This document shows, in pieces, positions 57,404-64,000 of a stretch of DNA of 64,000 nucleotides. The stretch comes from Neobacillus sp. YX16 (GTDB lineage: Bacteria > Bacillota > Bacilli > Bacillales > Cytobacillaceae), in NCBI RefSeq assembly GCF_030123505.1, contig NZ_CP126115.1, positions 2,990,001 to 3,054,000 on the forward strand, written 5' to 3'. Position numbers and translations under genes: made by a program. The first letter of the stretch is position 1. The number at the start of each line of letters is the position of its first letter. The notes under the pieces were generated by a model, which saw only the letters and a program-made list of their open reading frames with translations, was not told the DNA's origin and made no database searches.

Positions 57404-57763
57404 GTAGTTTTAATAATCTTAACCATATATTTACTGAAGAAGCCTATAATGTAACAGACCTTCATGAAACTTCAGCAACCAGTATTTCATTGTTTCTCGA
57501 TTAAATGTAAATACAAATCGGGAAGCAATGAATATTCCTCAAAGTCCATTGAATTTATGAGATTTTGTCCATTACGGATAATTTATTTGTAAATTTACTC
57601 TTCATAGCTGAGTTCGAAAATATTAGCTTTACTTCTCTGACAAGTGTAATTACTATCTTCTGAATAATCGCAATCTTTTGTTATGTCATTGGAATACATC
57701 TTCGATTTCTTTGCTTGTTTTTCAAGATCTGAAACTTGAGTACTAAGGTGAAAGGGGATTGTA

Positions 57764-58534
57764 ATGTTTGACTACAACATATTTATCCAAGGATTTCCGG
57801 GAAAGTCTTCAACCCACGGAGGGCTTGGATGGAGTACGGTTACCTTGTTGTCCCAAAATGACCAGAATATTATTATTGATGTCGGCAGTTTTGGTGTCAG
57901 GCCACTTTTATTAAGCAGGCTGCGTGACAAAGGTTTAACTCCAAATGACATATCAATGGTTTTATTGACTCATACCCATTGGGACCATTGTGTGAATTGG
58001 ACTATGTTTCCTAATGCGGCCATCGTAGTAGGTCGAGTGGATATGAATTGGGCTTTAAATGAACCACCTGGTGGATGGCATGTACCTGAACTGTATGTTA
58101 AGGAATTAAATTGTTCCTCACAAATAAGGTTAGTCGACAATCTCGAGGAAGTTATTCCTGGTATTGTGGCTCATCAAACTAAAGGCCATACACCAGGTCA
58201 CATGGCATACAGTGTAGACAATGGTGATTATGATTTGTTATTTAGTGGGGATGCAGCTAAAAATCGGGCTGAACTTTTATCATGTAATGTAGACATGTCG
58301 TTAAATTTATTAGAAAGCCAAAGTTCAATTGATTATTTATGGAGTTTGTGGAAAAAAAAGACAGGTAGCATTTTGGTTCCTGGACACGATATACCTATGA
58401 AACTTGTTAACGGGAAGCCAATGTATCTCTATAAAAGGGAAGCCGATTTACAATATTGGTTTTCTGATACGTTGGAAGATTATACCACTATAACATTGGA
58501 GCAGGAATTAGAGTTTTCTAAAAATGGTAAATAG
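57764..58534 (+). CDS. Metallo-beta-lactamase-fold hydrolase
   Basis: 256 residues, ATG behind GAAAGGGGATTGTA. Metal motif LLTHTHWDHCVNW (HxHxDH with H-T-H-W-D-H), later GHTPGHMAYS (His), LFSGDAAK (bridging Asp) and LVPGHDIP (His), so all ligands for two zincs are present. The layout resembles lactonase-type (AttM/AiiA-like) hydrolases. In this locus it may open a lactone or hydrolyse an ester of the substrate. First structural gene after the LacI-controlled promoters. Confidence 0.88.
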   Translation: MFDYNIFIQGFPGKSSTHGGLGWSTVTLLSQNDQNIIIDVGSFGVRPLLLSRLRDKGLTPNDISMVLLTHTHWDHCVNWTMFPNAAIVVGRVDMNWALNEPPGGWHVPELYVKELNCSSQIRLVDNLEEVIPGIVAHQTKGHTPGHMAYSVDNGDYDLLFSGDAAKNRAELLSCNVDMSLNLLESQSSIDYLWSLWKKKTGSILVPGHDIPMKLVNGKPMYLYKREADLQYWFSDTLEDYTTITLEQELEFSKNGK

Positions 58535-58917
58535 GGATACCTAGTATTTAAAGATATAAGGGGTGGGTGAAACATTAGATATTAGGGAGGTGATACAAAT
58601 GGTTTAAATCAATTCAAAGAACAGGTTCGAAAGGTTTTTGTTGAAAATGGACTTTTGTTGTAACCAATTGCAGAAGCAGATCGACAGAAATGAATTGATT
58701 AAGCCTCGAATGAAAGGGGAATTAAGAAACCTAGAAAATTTAATTTCCTATATTCTCTAATCCAGAGAATAAAAAGGCTTACATACTAGAATCTCATAAG
58801 TTAGCAGATTAGCGTTTTTATTAAAGTGAAAGAATTATGGTGAAACGAGTAAGTCGTTTGTCAACCCAACTTTGCCCAAACACATTAATAACTGAAATTA
58901 GATGGGGTGTGAAAAAA
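58535..58917. pseudogene. Remains of a small gene between hydrolase and SDR
   Basis: GGGAGGTGATACAA precedes ATG 58599, which is stopped at the third codon. One extra G would open GLNQFKEQVRKVFVENGLLL, after which another stop comes and pieces PIAEADRQK and GIKKPRKFNFL follow in shifted frames. I do not recognise the family. A strong ribosome site on a broken frame suggests recent decay. Confidence 0.4.
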
Positions 58918-59757
58918 TTGAGAAATAGACTAAAGCAGCGTGTTATCGTGACCGGTGGCTCAAAGGGACTCGGCCGAGGTATCGCCCTAGCTTTCGCTGA
59001 GATTGGTGCGTCCGTAGTTATCGCTGATGTTGACGCTGACGCCGGTAAGCGATGTGTGGAGGAGATCATCGATTCGGGGGGTGAAGGCCTATTTGTATAT
59101 ACCGATGTCTCATCAAGCGGCGATGTGAAAAGACTCTTTGAGGAAGCCCACCATTTCCAAGGCGGTATAGATGTGCTCGTTAACAACGCAGGCATAGGTC
59201 ACGGCCCACTCTCGGAAAGACACTTTCTAAAAACAGACTTCGGTATGTGGGAGAACCTAATGAATATACACATTAATGGTCTTTACCACTGTAGCCAAAT
59301 GGCGGCTAAAGCCATGGTTCACCAAGGTGAAGGCGGGGTCATTATCAATATGAGTTCTGGAGGAGCTACACGCGCACATCGAAATCGTGTCGCTTACGAC
59401 GCGACGAAAGGTGCGATCGAGGCTGCTACCCGAGCAATGGCACTTGATCTGGCTCCATGGAAAATCCGAGTTAATGCCGTGATGCCTGGTGCCATCTGGG
59501 TTGAAAACCGAACCGCTGTAGGGGAAGAGTCCTCGCCCGACCATCTCATTCCACTTGGCAGGCTCGGAATGCCTCAAGACGTTGGCCAGGGTGTTCGTTT
59601 CTTGGCGTCACCGGAAGCTTCTTACATCACAGGCCATGTCCTAGCCATCGATGGTGGACTCACAGCGCAGCTTCGGGCGCCAAGTATGGATGCCAATGTT
59701 GCACTGCCTATCGACGAAATCGAATTAGGTGTGACTTCAACTGGCATCAAAAAATAA
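58918..59757 (+). CDS. Short-chain dehydrogenase of the LacI locus
   Basis: 279 residues from TTG 58918 near GATGGGGTG; upstream in-frame starts (58837, GTG 58909) are possible, so the start is uncertain. SDR motifs: VTGGSKGLGRG, NNAGIGHG, NMSSGGATRA, YDATKGA and a C-terminal VLAIDGG. DVDADAG after beta-2 indicates NAD. The tail beyond DGG is long (about 30 residues). Codon use is distinctly GC-richer (third-position C/G) than the LacI or MBL genes, pointing to a different origin. Likely oxidises a sugar or polyol-type hydroxyl. Confidence 0.85.
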   Translation: MRNRLKQRVIVTGGSKGLGRGIALAFAEIGASVVIADVDADAGKRCVEEIIDSGGEGLFVYTDVSSSGDVKRLFEEAHHFQGGIDVLVNNAGIGHGPLSERHFLKTDFGMWENLMNIHINGLYHCSQMAAKAMVHQGEGGVIINMSSGGATRAHRNRVAYDATKGAIEAATRAMALDLAPWKIRVNAVMPGAIWVENRTAVGEESSPDHLIPLGRLGMPQDVGQGVRFLASPEASYITGHVLAIDGGLTAQLRAPSMDANVALPIDEIELGVTSTGIKK

Positions 59758-59912
59758 ATGCGTACATGTATGAAACTCAACATGCACCAGTAGAAGATTC
59801 ATAGGAATGTGCAAATGATTGGGATATTGGGATCTCAATCAGTATGAACAGAAGTCAACCATGTTAAATACATGAAAAAATAAAAGATTTATATAATAAG
59901 GAGGAATTTTTT

Positions 59913-60737
59913 ATGAAAACGTCATTTACTAATATTTTCGGAGTAGAAAAACCAGTATTAGGTATGGTTCATTTAGGACCATTACCTGGATCACCACTTT
60001 ACGATGGAAACATCGATGAAGTTTTAGAAGCCGCGATCCGCGATGCGAAAAGTCTGGAAAGAGGCGGAGCTAGTTCCGTTATGGTAGAAAATTTCAACGA
60101 TTATCCCTTTTACCCTGAAACAGAGGAACCTGAAACAGTGGCAGCGATGACACTGATTGCCCACGAAATTCGTCGCGAAGTGAAACTTCCAATGGGTATT
60201 AACATACTAAGAAATTCTTGGAAATCTGCGCTAGCAGTCGCTGGAACAGTCGGAGCAGATTTTATCAGACTCAATGTCCTAACCGATGCGTACGTGACCG
60301 ACCAAGGTCTTATTAACGGTACAGCGCACTTAGTAGCGAGATATCGCAAATTTCTAGGTTTGGAGAAAAAAGTCAAGATTTTTGCTGATATTCAGACAAA
60401 ACATGCGGCTCCTTTGGCGGCTCGACCTATAGATGTCCTGGCTCGGGATACAGCCTATCGTGGGATGGCGGACGCAATTATTCTTGCTGGTGAGGAATCG
60501 GCACAACCTCCTTCAGTTGAGAATTTAGAAGCGGTAAGGCGTGCAGTCCCTGATGTTCCTATCATTATCGGCAGTGGAATGAAAGTCGAGACTGCGAGTC
60601 TTCTCAAATATGCGGATGGTGCGGTCTTTGGATATGGCGCCAAGATTGACGATATCATGACGAACCCGGTTGACGAGGAGAAAACACGTCGCTTTTGCGA
60701 GGGAGTAAACAAAGAAAGAAACCATCAATTGGTATAG
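59913..60737 (+). CDS. BtpA/SgcQ family TIM-barrel protein, copy 1
   Basis: 274 residues, ATG behind AAGGAGGAAT. BtpA family features: KPVLGMVHLGPLPGSPLYDG, SLERGGASSVMVENFNDYPF, MGINILRNSWKSALAVAGTVGADFIRLNV, VKIFADIQTKHAAPL and PIIIGSGMKVETASLLKYADGAVFG, a (beta-alpha)8 phosphate-binding barrel. BtpA helps photosystem I in cyanobacteria; SgcQ-like relatives in heterotrophs sit with sugar and nucleoside genes. A pentose- or nucleoside-derived phosphate is a reasonable substrate by context. Only four residues differ from copy 2. Confidence 0.9.
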   Translation: MKTSFTNIFGVEKPVLGMVHLGPLPGSPLYDGNIDEVLEAAIRDAKSLERGGASSVMVENFNDYPFYPETEEPETVAAMTLIAHEIRREVKLPMGINILRNSWKSALAVAGTVGADFIRLNVLTDAYVTDQGLINGTAHLVARYRKFLGLEKKVKIFADIQTKHAAPLAARPIDVLARDTAYRGMADAIILAGEESAQPPSVENLEAVRRAVPDVPIIIGSGMKVETASLLKYADGAVFGYGAKIDDIMTNPVDEEKTRRFCEGVNKERNHQLV

Positions 60738-60828
60738 TGCCGAATGTACTCGCAATTTTAATAGAATCAGAGTATCGAATGCGTCGAATCTTTATTACCC
60801 AATTTAAAATAATAAGGAGGAATTTGTT

Positions 60829-61653
60829 ATGAAAACGTCATTTACTAGTATTTTTGGAGTAGAAAAACCAGTATTGGGGATGGTTCATTTAGGACCATTA
60901 CCTGGATCACCACTTTACGATGGGAACATCGATGAAGTTTTAGAAGCCGCGATCCGCGATGCGAAAAGTCTGGAAAGAGGCGGAGCCAGTTCCGTTATGG
61001 TAGAAAATTTCAACGATTATCCGTTTTTCCCTGAAACGGAGGAACCTGAAACAGTGGCGGCGATGACATTGATTGCCCACGAAATTCGTCGCGAAGTGAA
61101 ACTTCCAATGGGAATTAATATACTAAGAAACTCATGGAAATCTGCGCTAGCAGTCGCTGGAACAGTTGGAGCAGATTTTATCAGACTCAATGTCCTAACC
61201 GATGCGTACGTGACCGACCAAGGTCTAATCAACGGTACAGCTCACTTAGTAGCGAGATATCGCAAATTTCTAGGTTTGGAGAAAAAAGTCAAGATTTTTG
61301 CTGATATTCAGACAAAACATGCGGCTCCTTTGGCGGCTCGACCTATAGATGTCCTGGCTCGGGATACAGCCTATCGTGGGATGGCGGACGCAATTATTCT
61401 TGCTGGTGAGGAATCGGCACAACCTCCTTCAGTTGAGAATTTAGAAGCGGTAAGGCGTGCAGTCCCTGATGTTCCTATCATTATCGGCAGTGGAATGAAA
61501 GTCGAGACTGCGAACCTTCTAAAATATGCAGATGGTGCGGTCTTTGGATATGGCGCCAAGATTGACGATATCATGACGAACCCGGTTGACGAGGAGAAAA
61601 CACGTCGCTTTTGCGAGGGAGTAAACCAAGAAAGAAACCATCAATTGGTATAG
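60829..61653 (+). CDS. BtpA/SgcQ family TIM-barrel protein, copy 2
   Basis: Tandem duplicate 916 bp downstream of copy 1, with its own AAGGAGGAAT ribosome site. Amino-acid differences from copy 1 are Asn/Ser in SFTxIF, Tyr/Phe in YPFxPE, Ser/Asn in ETAxLL and Lys/Gln in GVNxERN. DNA differences are mostly silent and cluster in the 5' third and near the end; the 235 bases around 61276-61511 are identical to copy 1, which suggests gene conversion. The duplication also includes 3' sequence (ACTCGCAATTTTAATAGAATC after both). Followed by a terminator. Confidence 0.9.
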   Translation: MKTSFTSIFGVEKPVLGMVHLGPLPGSPLYDGNIDEVLEAAIRDAKSLERGGASSVMVENFNDYPFFPETEEPETVAAMTLIAHEIRREVKLPMGINILRNSWKSALAVAGTVGADFIRLNVLTDAYVTDQGLINGTAHLVARYRKFLGLEKKVKIFADIQTKHAAPLAARPIDVLARDTAYRGMADAIILAGEESAQPPSVENLEAVRRAVPDVPIIIGSGMKVETANLLKYADGAVFGYGAKIDDIMTNPVDEEKTRRFCEGVNQERNHQLV

Positions 61654-61704
61654 TTGCACGAATATACTCGCAATTTTAATAGAATCAGAGTATCGATGGC
61701 TTCG

Positions 61705-61726
61705 GGGGCCAACTAGGCCCCTTTTA
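61705..61726 (+). terminator. Terminator after the BtpA duplicates
   Basis: GGGGCC (61705-61710), loop AACTA, GGCCCC (61716-61721), TTTT. Part-way inside the locus, so it may set the level of the downstream genes. Confidence 0.75.
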
Positions 61727-61835
61727 TATACCGAACCCGATTCGAATGAGGGGTTGGTGCTAATGCATCTCACGATATTTTTTCTATAAAAGGCGTTATA
61801 AATTTATATTTAAGATACAAGGAGGATTAGAGATT

Positions 61836-62810
61836 ATGGTAGAACGAGTGATTATCGATACTGATCCAGGTACTGACGACCTTGCGGCTATTTATCTTGC
61901 GCTAGCGTCCCCGGAACTTAAAGTTGAAGCTATAACGACGGTGTATGGGAATATAGAGGTTCAAACTTCGACACGCAATGCTCTTGCTTTACTTGAAGTG
62001 GCTGGAAGAACGGATATTCCTGTTTACAAGGGGGTTGTCAAACCGTTAATACGTCCAATAAAGTTTGCCAAGCACATTCACGGCGATAACGGTCTCGGTG
62101 GTGTTGAACTCCCTATACCTTCAGTTTCAGTGGCGGAAGGGTATGCTGCGATGGAGATTGTGAAGCGCGTTAACGAGGCACCCAATGAAATCACTATTAT
62201 GGCGATAGGTCCAGTGACAAATGTGGCACTCGCCCTTTCCATCGACCCAAGTATTGCGCAAAAGGTGAAAAGAATCATCGTCATGGGCGGTGCAGTCCGC
62301 GTTGCCGGAAACATTACTCCTACGGCTACATTCAATTTAAATTGTGATCCGGAGGCTGCGCGGGTGTTGTACGAGTCGGGTGCGCCTATCGTTCAGGTTG
62401 GTCTCGATGTATGTACAAAGGTGAGGATTTCGAAGGAAAACCTTGATTTTATAAAGGAATCGGGTAATCGTCCCGGAGCATTCCTCGTTGAGGCAGCCGA
62501 ATTCCGCCGTCAGGCATACAGCAAAGCGCAGCTTACTTCAGATACGGAGACAGGTGTCTTTTTCAACGACTTGCCTGTCGTTGCCTATGCACTTTGGCCA
62601 GAACTCTTTGAGGTGCAGCTGGCATTTGTTTCGATTGAGACGGCAGGGGTGCTGACGGCTGGTCAGACTGTCGCAGAATTTACAGGGCAGTGGGGTCATC
62701 CGGAAGCCAATACCTCAATCCTCATGGGGGTTGATGGGGAAAGTGTGGCAAAACGGTTTGCCGATCGGATTTCTACCTTAGAACCTAAAAGCTCGAGCCT
62801 TATAAATTAA
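61836..62810 (+). CDS. Nucleoside hydrolase (Rih family)
   Basis: 324 residues, ATG behind AAGGAGGATTAG. The calcium-binding signature IDTDPGTDDLAAIYLAL is intact, followed by TTVYGNIEV, IHGDNGLGGVELP, AIGPVTNVALAL and the second site TATFNLNCDPEAAR (Asn/Asp). It splits ribonucleosides to base and ribose. Placed between the BtpA genes and an ECF importer, it indicates that the imported or processed compound is a nucleoside or similar N-riboside. Confidence 0.92.
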   Translation: MVERVIIDTDPGTDDLAAIYLALASPELKVEAITTVYGNIEVQTSTRNALALLEVAGRTDIPVYKGVVKPLIRPIKFAKHIHGDNGLGGVELPIPSVSVAEGYAAMEIVKRVNEAPNEITIMAIGPVTNVALALSIDPSIAQKVKRIIVMGGAVRVAGNITPTATFNLNCDPEAARVLYESGAPIVQVGLDVCTKVRISKENLDFIKESGNRPGAFLVEAAEFRRQAYSKAQLTSDTETGVFFNDLPVVAYALWPELFEVQLAFVSIETAGVLTAGQTVAEFTGQWGHPEANTSILMGVDGESVAKRFADRISTLEPKSSSLIN

Positions 62811-62877
62811 TTAAATTTTACTTCAAGAGCAACTGGGCGAAATATCTGTAAAACCCATTTAAAAAGGAGGATGAAAT

Positions 62878-63480
62878 ATGAAAGGGATTAAAAAAGATTT
62901 TACACTTTTTGCAATTTTGCTCATTCCCATTGGTGTCGCCGTTAATGTAGTTGCTGGAGAACTAGTCGAATTGTTAAAGATACCTCTCTTCTTGAATCAA
63001 ATTGGGACGATGATTGTTGCGATGGTAGCTGGTCCATGGGTTGGAGCGATAACAGGAGGGGTCTCAAAACTCATTTTTGGAATATTTAACCCTACTCAGT
63101 TAGCATTCATGCCGGTTGCCATGGCCTCCGGAATTGTAGTAGGTTTGTTAGCTAAGAAGGGAATGACAACAAAAGTTTGGAAGGTTGCCATTACTGGTTT
63201 TATTGTGGCGATTGTTGCGATACTAATTGCGACTCCGACAACGGTTATTGTTTTTGGCGGGGCATCCGGAACCGGATCAGATGCACTAACTGCAATTGTC
63301 TTAGCTTCAGGAAAAGAAATTTGGACTGCTGTTGTTACTCAAAAGATATTTGTTGAAAGTATCGATAAAATACTTTCAATATTTGTGGCCTATATGATTG
63401 TTCGGAAGATGTCTGATCAATACCTTTCTAAACAAAACTATGGACACTTATATATAAAAAATAAGACGATAGCTTCATAG
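62878..63480 (+). CDS. ECF transporter substrate-binding (S) membrane subunit
   Basis: 200 residues, ATG behind AAAAAGGAGGATG. Six hydrophobic helices; the start FTLFAILLIPIGVAVNVVAGELVELLKIPLFLNQIGTMIVAMVAGPWVGAITGGVSKLI is typical of ECF S components (short first helix, LxxIGT, GPWxGAxxG). The C-terminal tail is basic. Substrate unknown; context with a nucleoside hydrolase suggests a nucleoside or base. The T component follows at 63678; the ATPases must lie beyond the window or elsewhere. Confidence 0.85.
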   Translation: MKGIKKDFTLFAILLIPIGVAVNVVAGELVELLKIPLFLNQIGTMIVAMVAGPWVGAITGGVSKLIFGIFNPTQLAFMPVAMASGIVVGLLAKKGMTTKVWKVAITGFIVAIVAILIATPTTVIVFGGASGTGSDALTAIVLASGKEIWTAVVTQKIFVESIDKILSIFVAYMIVRKMSDQYLSKQNYGHLYIKNKTIAS

Positions 63481-63490
63481 AATATAGTAA

Positions 63491-63550
63491 TAGTCATGGG
63501 GTGGGTGAGAATGTGGATAGCAATGCCTAACCTCACCACTCACCCCATTA
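63491..63550 (+). other. Stem-loop between the S and T subunit genes
   Basis: CATGGGGTGGGTG (about 63496-63508) can pair with CACTCACCCCAT (about 63537-63548), one G-T pair, with no T-run after it. An mRNA-stabilising or attenuating hairpin that separates S from T. Confidence 0.5.
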
Positions 63551-63677
63551 TGAAGTTTTCCTACTATCCACATATATTTTATAAACATAAGAGAGGCTTG
63601 AGAGTATTAAAACCCAATTTTTTCACCATGAAAGAAGGGGAAAAATGAACCTTAAAATGAAATGGGAGATAAAAATA

Positions 63678-64000
63678 TGGAAAAACTAGGGACCTTTATT
63701 CTTAATCTATATCCAACTACGAAATTTTTGTTTGCAGTATTTTTGATGATCACTCCATTACTGTTACCAGGTTATCTATATTCATACTTGGTCCCCGTGT
63801 TGTGCTTAATCATTGCGATAATTGCTGGAAAAACAAAGCTATATGTAGACATTGTCTTTAAGGGACTGCTTTCGATCGTATTCATGATTTTTCTTTTGCA
63901 ATCATTCTTCTATCCGGGAGATACCATATTATGGTCATGGAAGATATTCTCCATTAGACAAGAAGGAATTGACTTTAGTGTACAATTAACTTCCAAAATT
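63678..64000 (+). CDS. ECF transporter T subunit (EcfT/CbiQ-like), cut by window end
   Basis: 107 codons visible from ATG 63678 behind GGGAGATAAAA. Begins MEKLGTFILNLYPTTKFLF, the usual start of EcfT proteins (hydrophilic LxPxTK before helix 1), then three helices (FAVFLMITPLLLPGYLYSYLV, PVLCLIIAIIAGKT, IVFKGLLSIVFMIFLLQSFF) and the IRQEGIDFSVQL loop. The C-terminal coupling helices with Ala-Arg-Gly motifs lie outside. It connects the S subunit to the ATPases. Confidence 0.8.

Larger units (their letters stand above)
57004..57763. other. 760-bp control region with two duplicated promoter-operator modules and a long leader
   Basis: Two related segments (about 57050-57160 and 57290-57410) share GGAATTTCTATAA..., TTTTCAAAAAAGTCTTG, TTTGC and a final GGAAACGTTTCC. 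From 57404 to 57763 no gene is seen; this would be an untranslated leader of about 360 bases, with CTGAAG/CTTCAG arms near 57436-57474. Confidence 0.6.

Overview
The window is low-GC DNA from a spore-forming member of the Bacillaceae (Bacillus/Neobacillus-like; the species cannot be fixed from sequence alone). Grounds are the CotF/Yra-type spore coat genes beside a zinc alcohol dehydrogenase, strong GGAGG ribosome sites with frequent TTG/GTG starts, Bacillus-type families (DUF3231, DinB, DUF6944, DUF3291, LysM-SPOR), and sigma-A promoters with TATAAT boxes. No rRNA, tRNA, CRISPR array or prophage module was seen.

Bases 1-26,200 are an accessory, repeat-riddled region. About sixteen degenerate copies of one intergenic repeat are scattered here. 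Its parts, in order, are GTTTGTGAA, then GTACTTAAAGTAACGGGTGCGTTAG, a stem-loop with a T-run, and a second block CTAACGGGGCAGGTTAG. Mobile DNA has landed in this repeat again and again: a group II intron (960-2904), two related IS110 elements (3962-5583 and 13848-15433) and IS110-type relics near 11.3-11.75 and 13.1 kb. A third, frameshifted IS110 transposase lies at 15.6-16.9 kb. Each IS110 element carries a structured noncoding segment that fits the recently described bridge RNAs, and in the two related elements part of that segment matches the flanking target. Single-gene cargo sits between them: spore-surface proteins, GNATs, VOC, DinB, an ABC exporter and an FAD oxidoreductase. Several gene corpses are present too (dipeptidase, SEC-C tail, acetyltransferase).

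Bases 26,500-41,900 are a more ordinary chromosomal stretch: an NCS1 permease, a ketoacyl-synthase-like gene coupled to a membrane GGDEF-EAL protein, a PrmA-like methyltransferase, a LysM-SPOR protein, SEC-C, DegV and SHOCT proteins, and a PD-(D/E)XK-like nuclease. A different palindromic repeat (GGGGACGGTTCT...AGAACCGTCCCC) occurs four times between 38.5 and 55.5 kb.

Bases 42,170-53,860 form one long catabolic operon. It runs TetR regulator, SDR, acyl-CoA ligase, two unlike acyl-CoA dehydrogenases, SDR, enoyl-CoA hydratase, then a complete Liv-type ABC importer (binding protein, two permeases, two ATPases). This is a self-contained uptake, CoA-activation and beta-oxidation-like unit for an unknown, probably cyclic or branched, carboxylic acid. 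Bases 53,900-55,650 are a graveyard of TnpB, AraC and DegV fragments around a replication-like protein.

Bases 55,950-64,000 are a LacI-controlled locus. It holds the repressor, two duplicated promoter-operator modules, a metallo-beta-lactamase-fold hydrolase, an SDR, two nearly identical tandem BtpA/SgcQ genes, a nucleoside hydrolase, and ECF transporter S and T components (T cut by the window end). It looks like a nucleoside or sugar-derivative salvage system whose substrate is not established.
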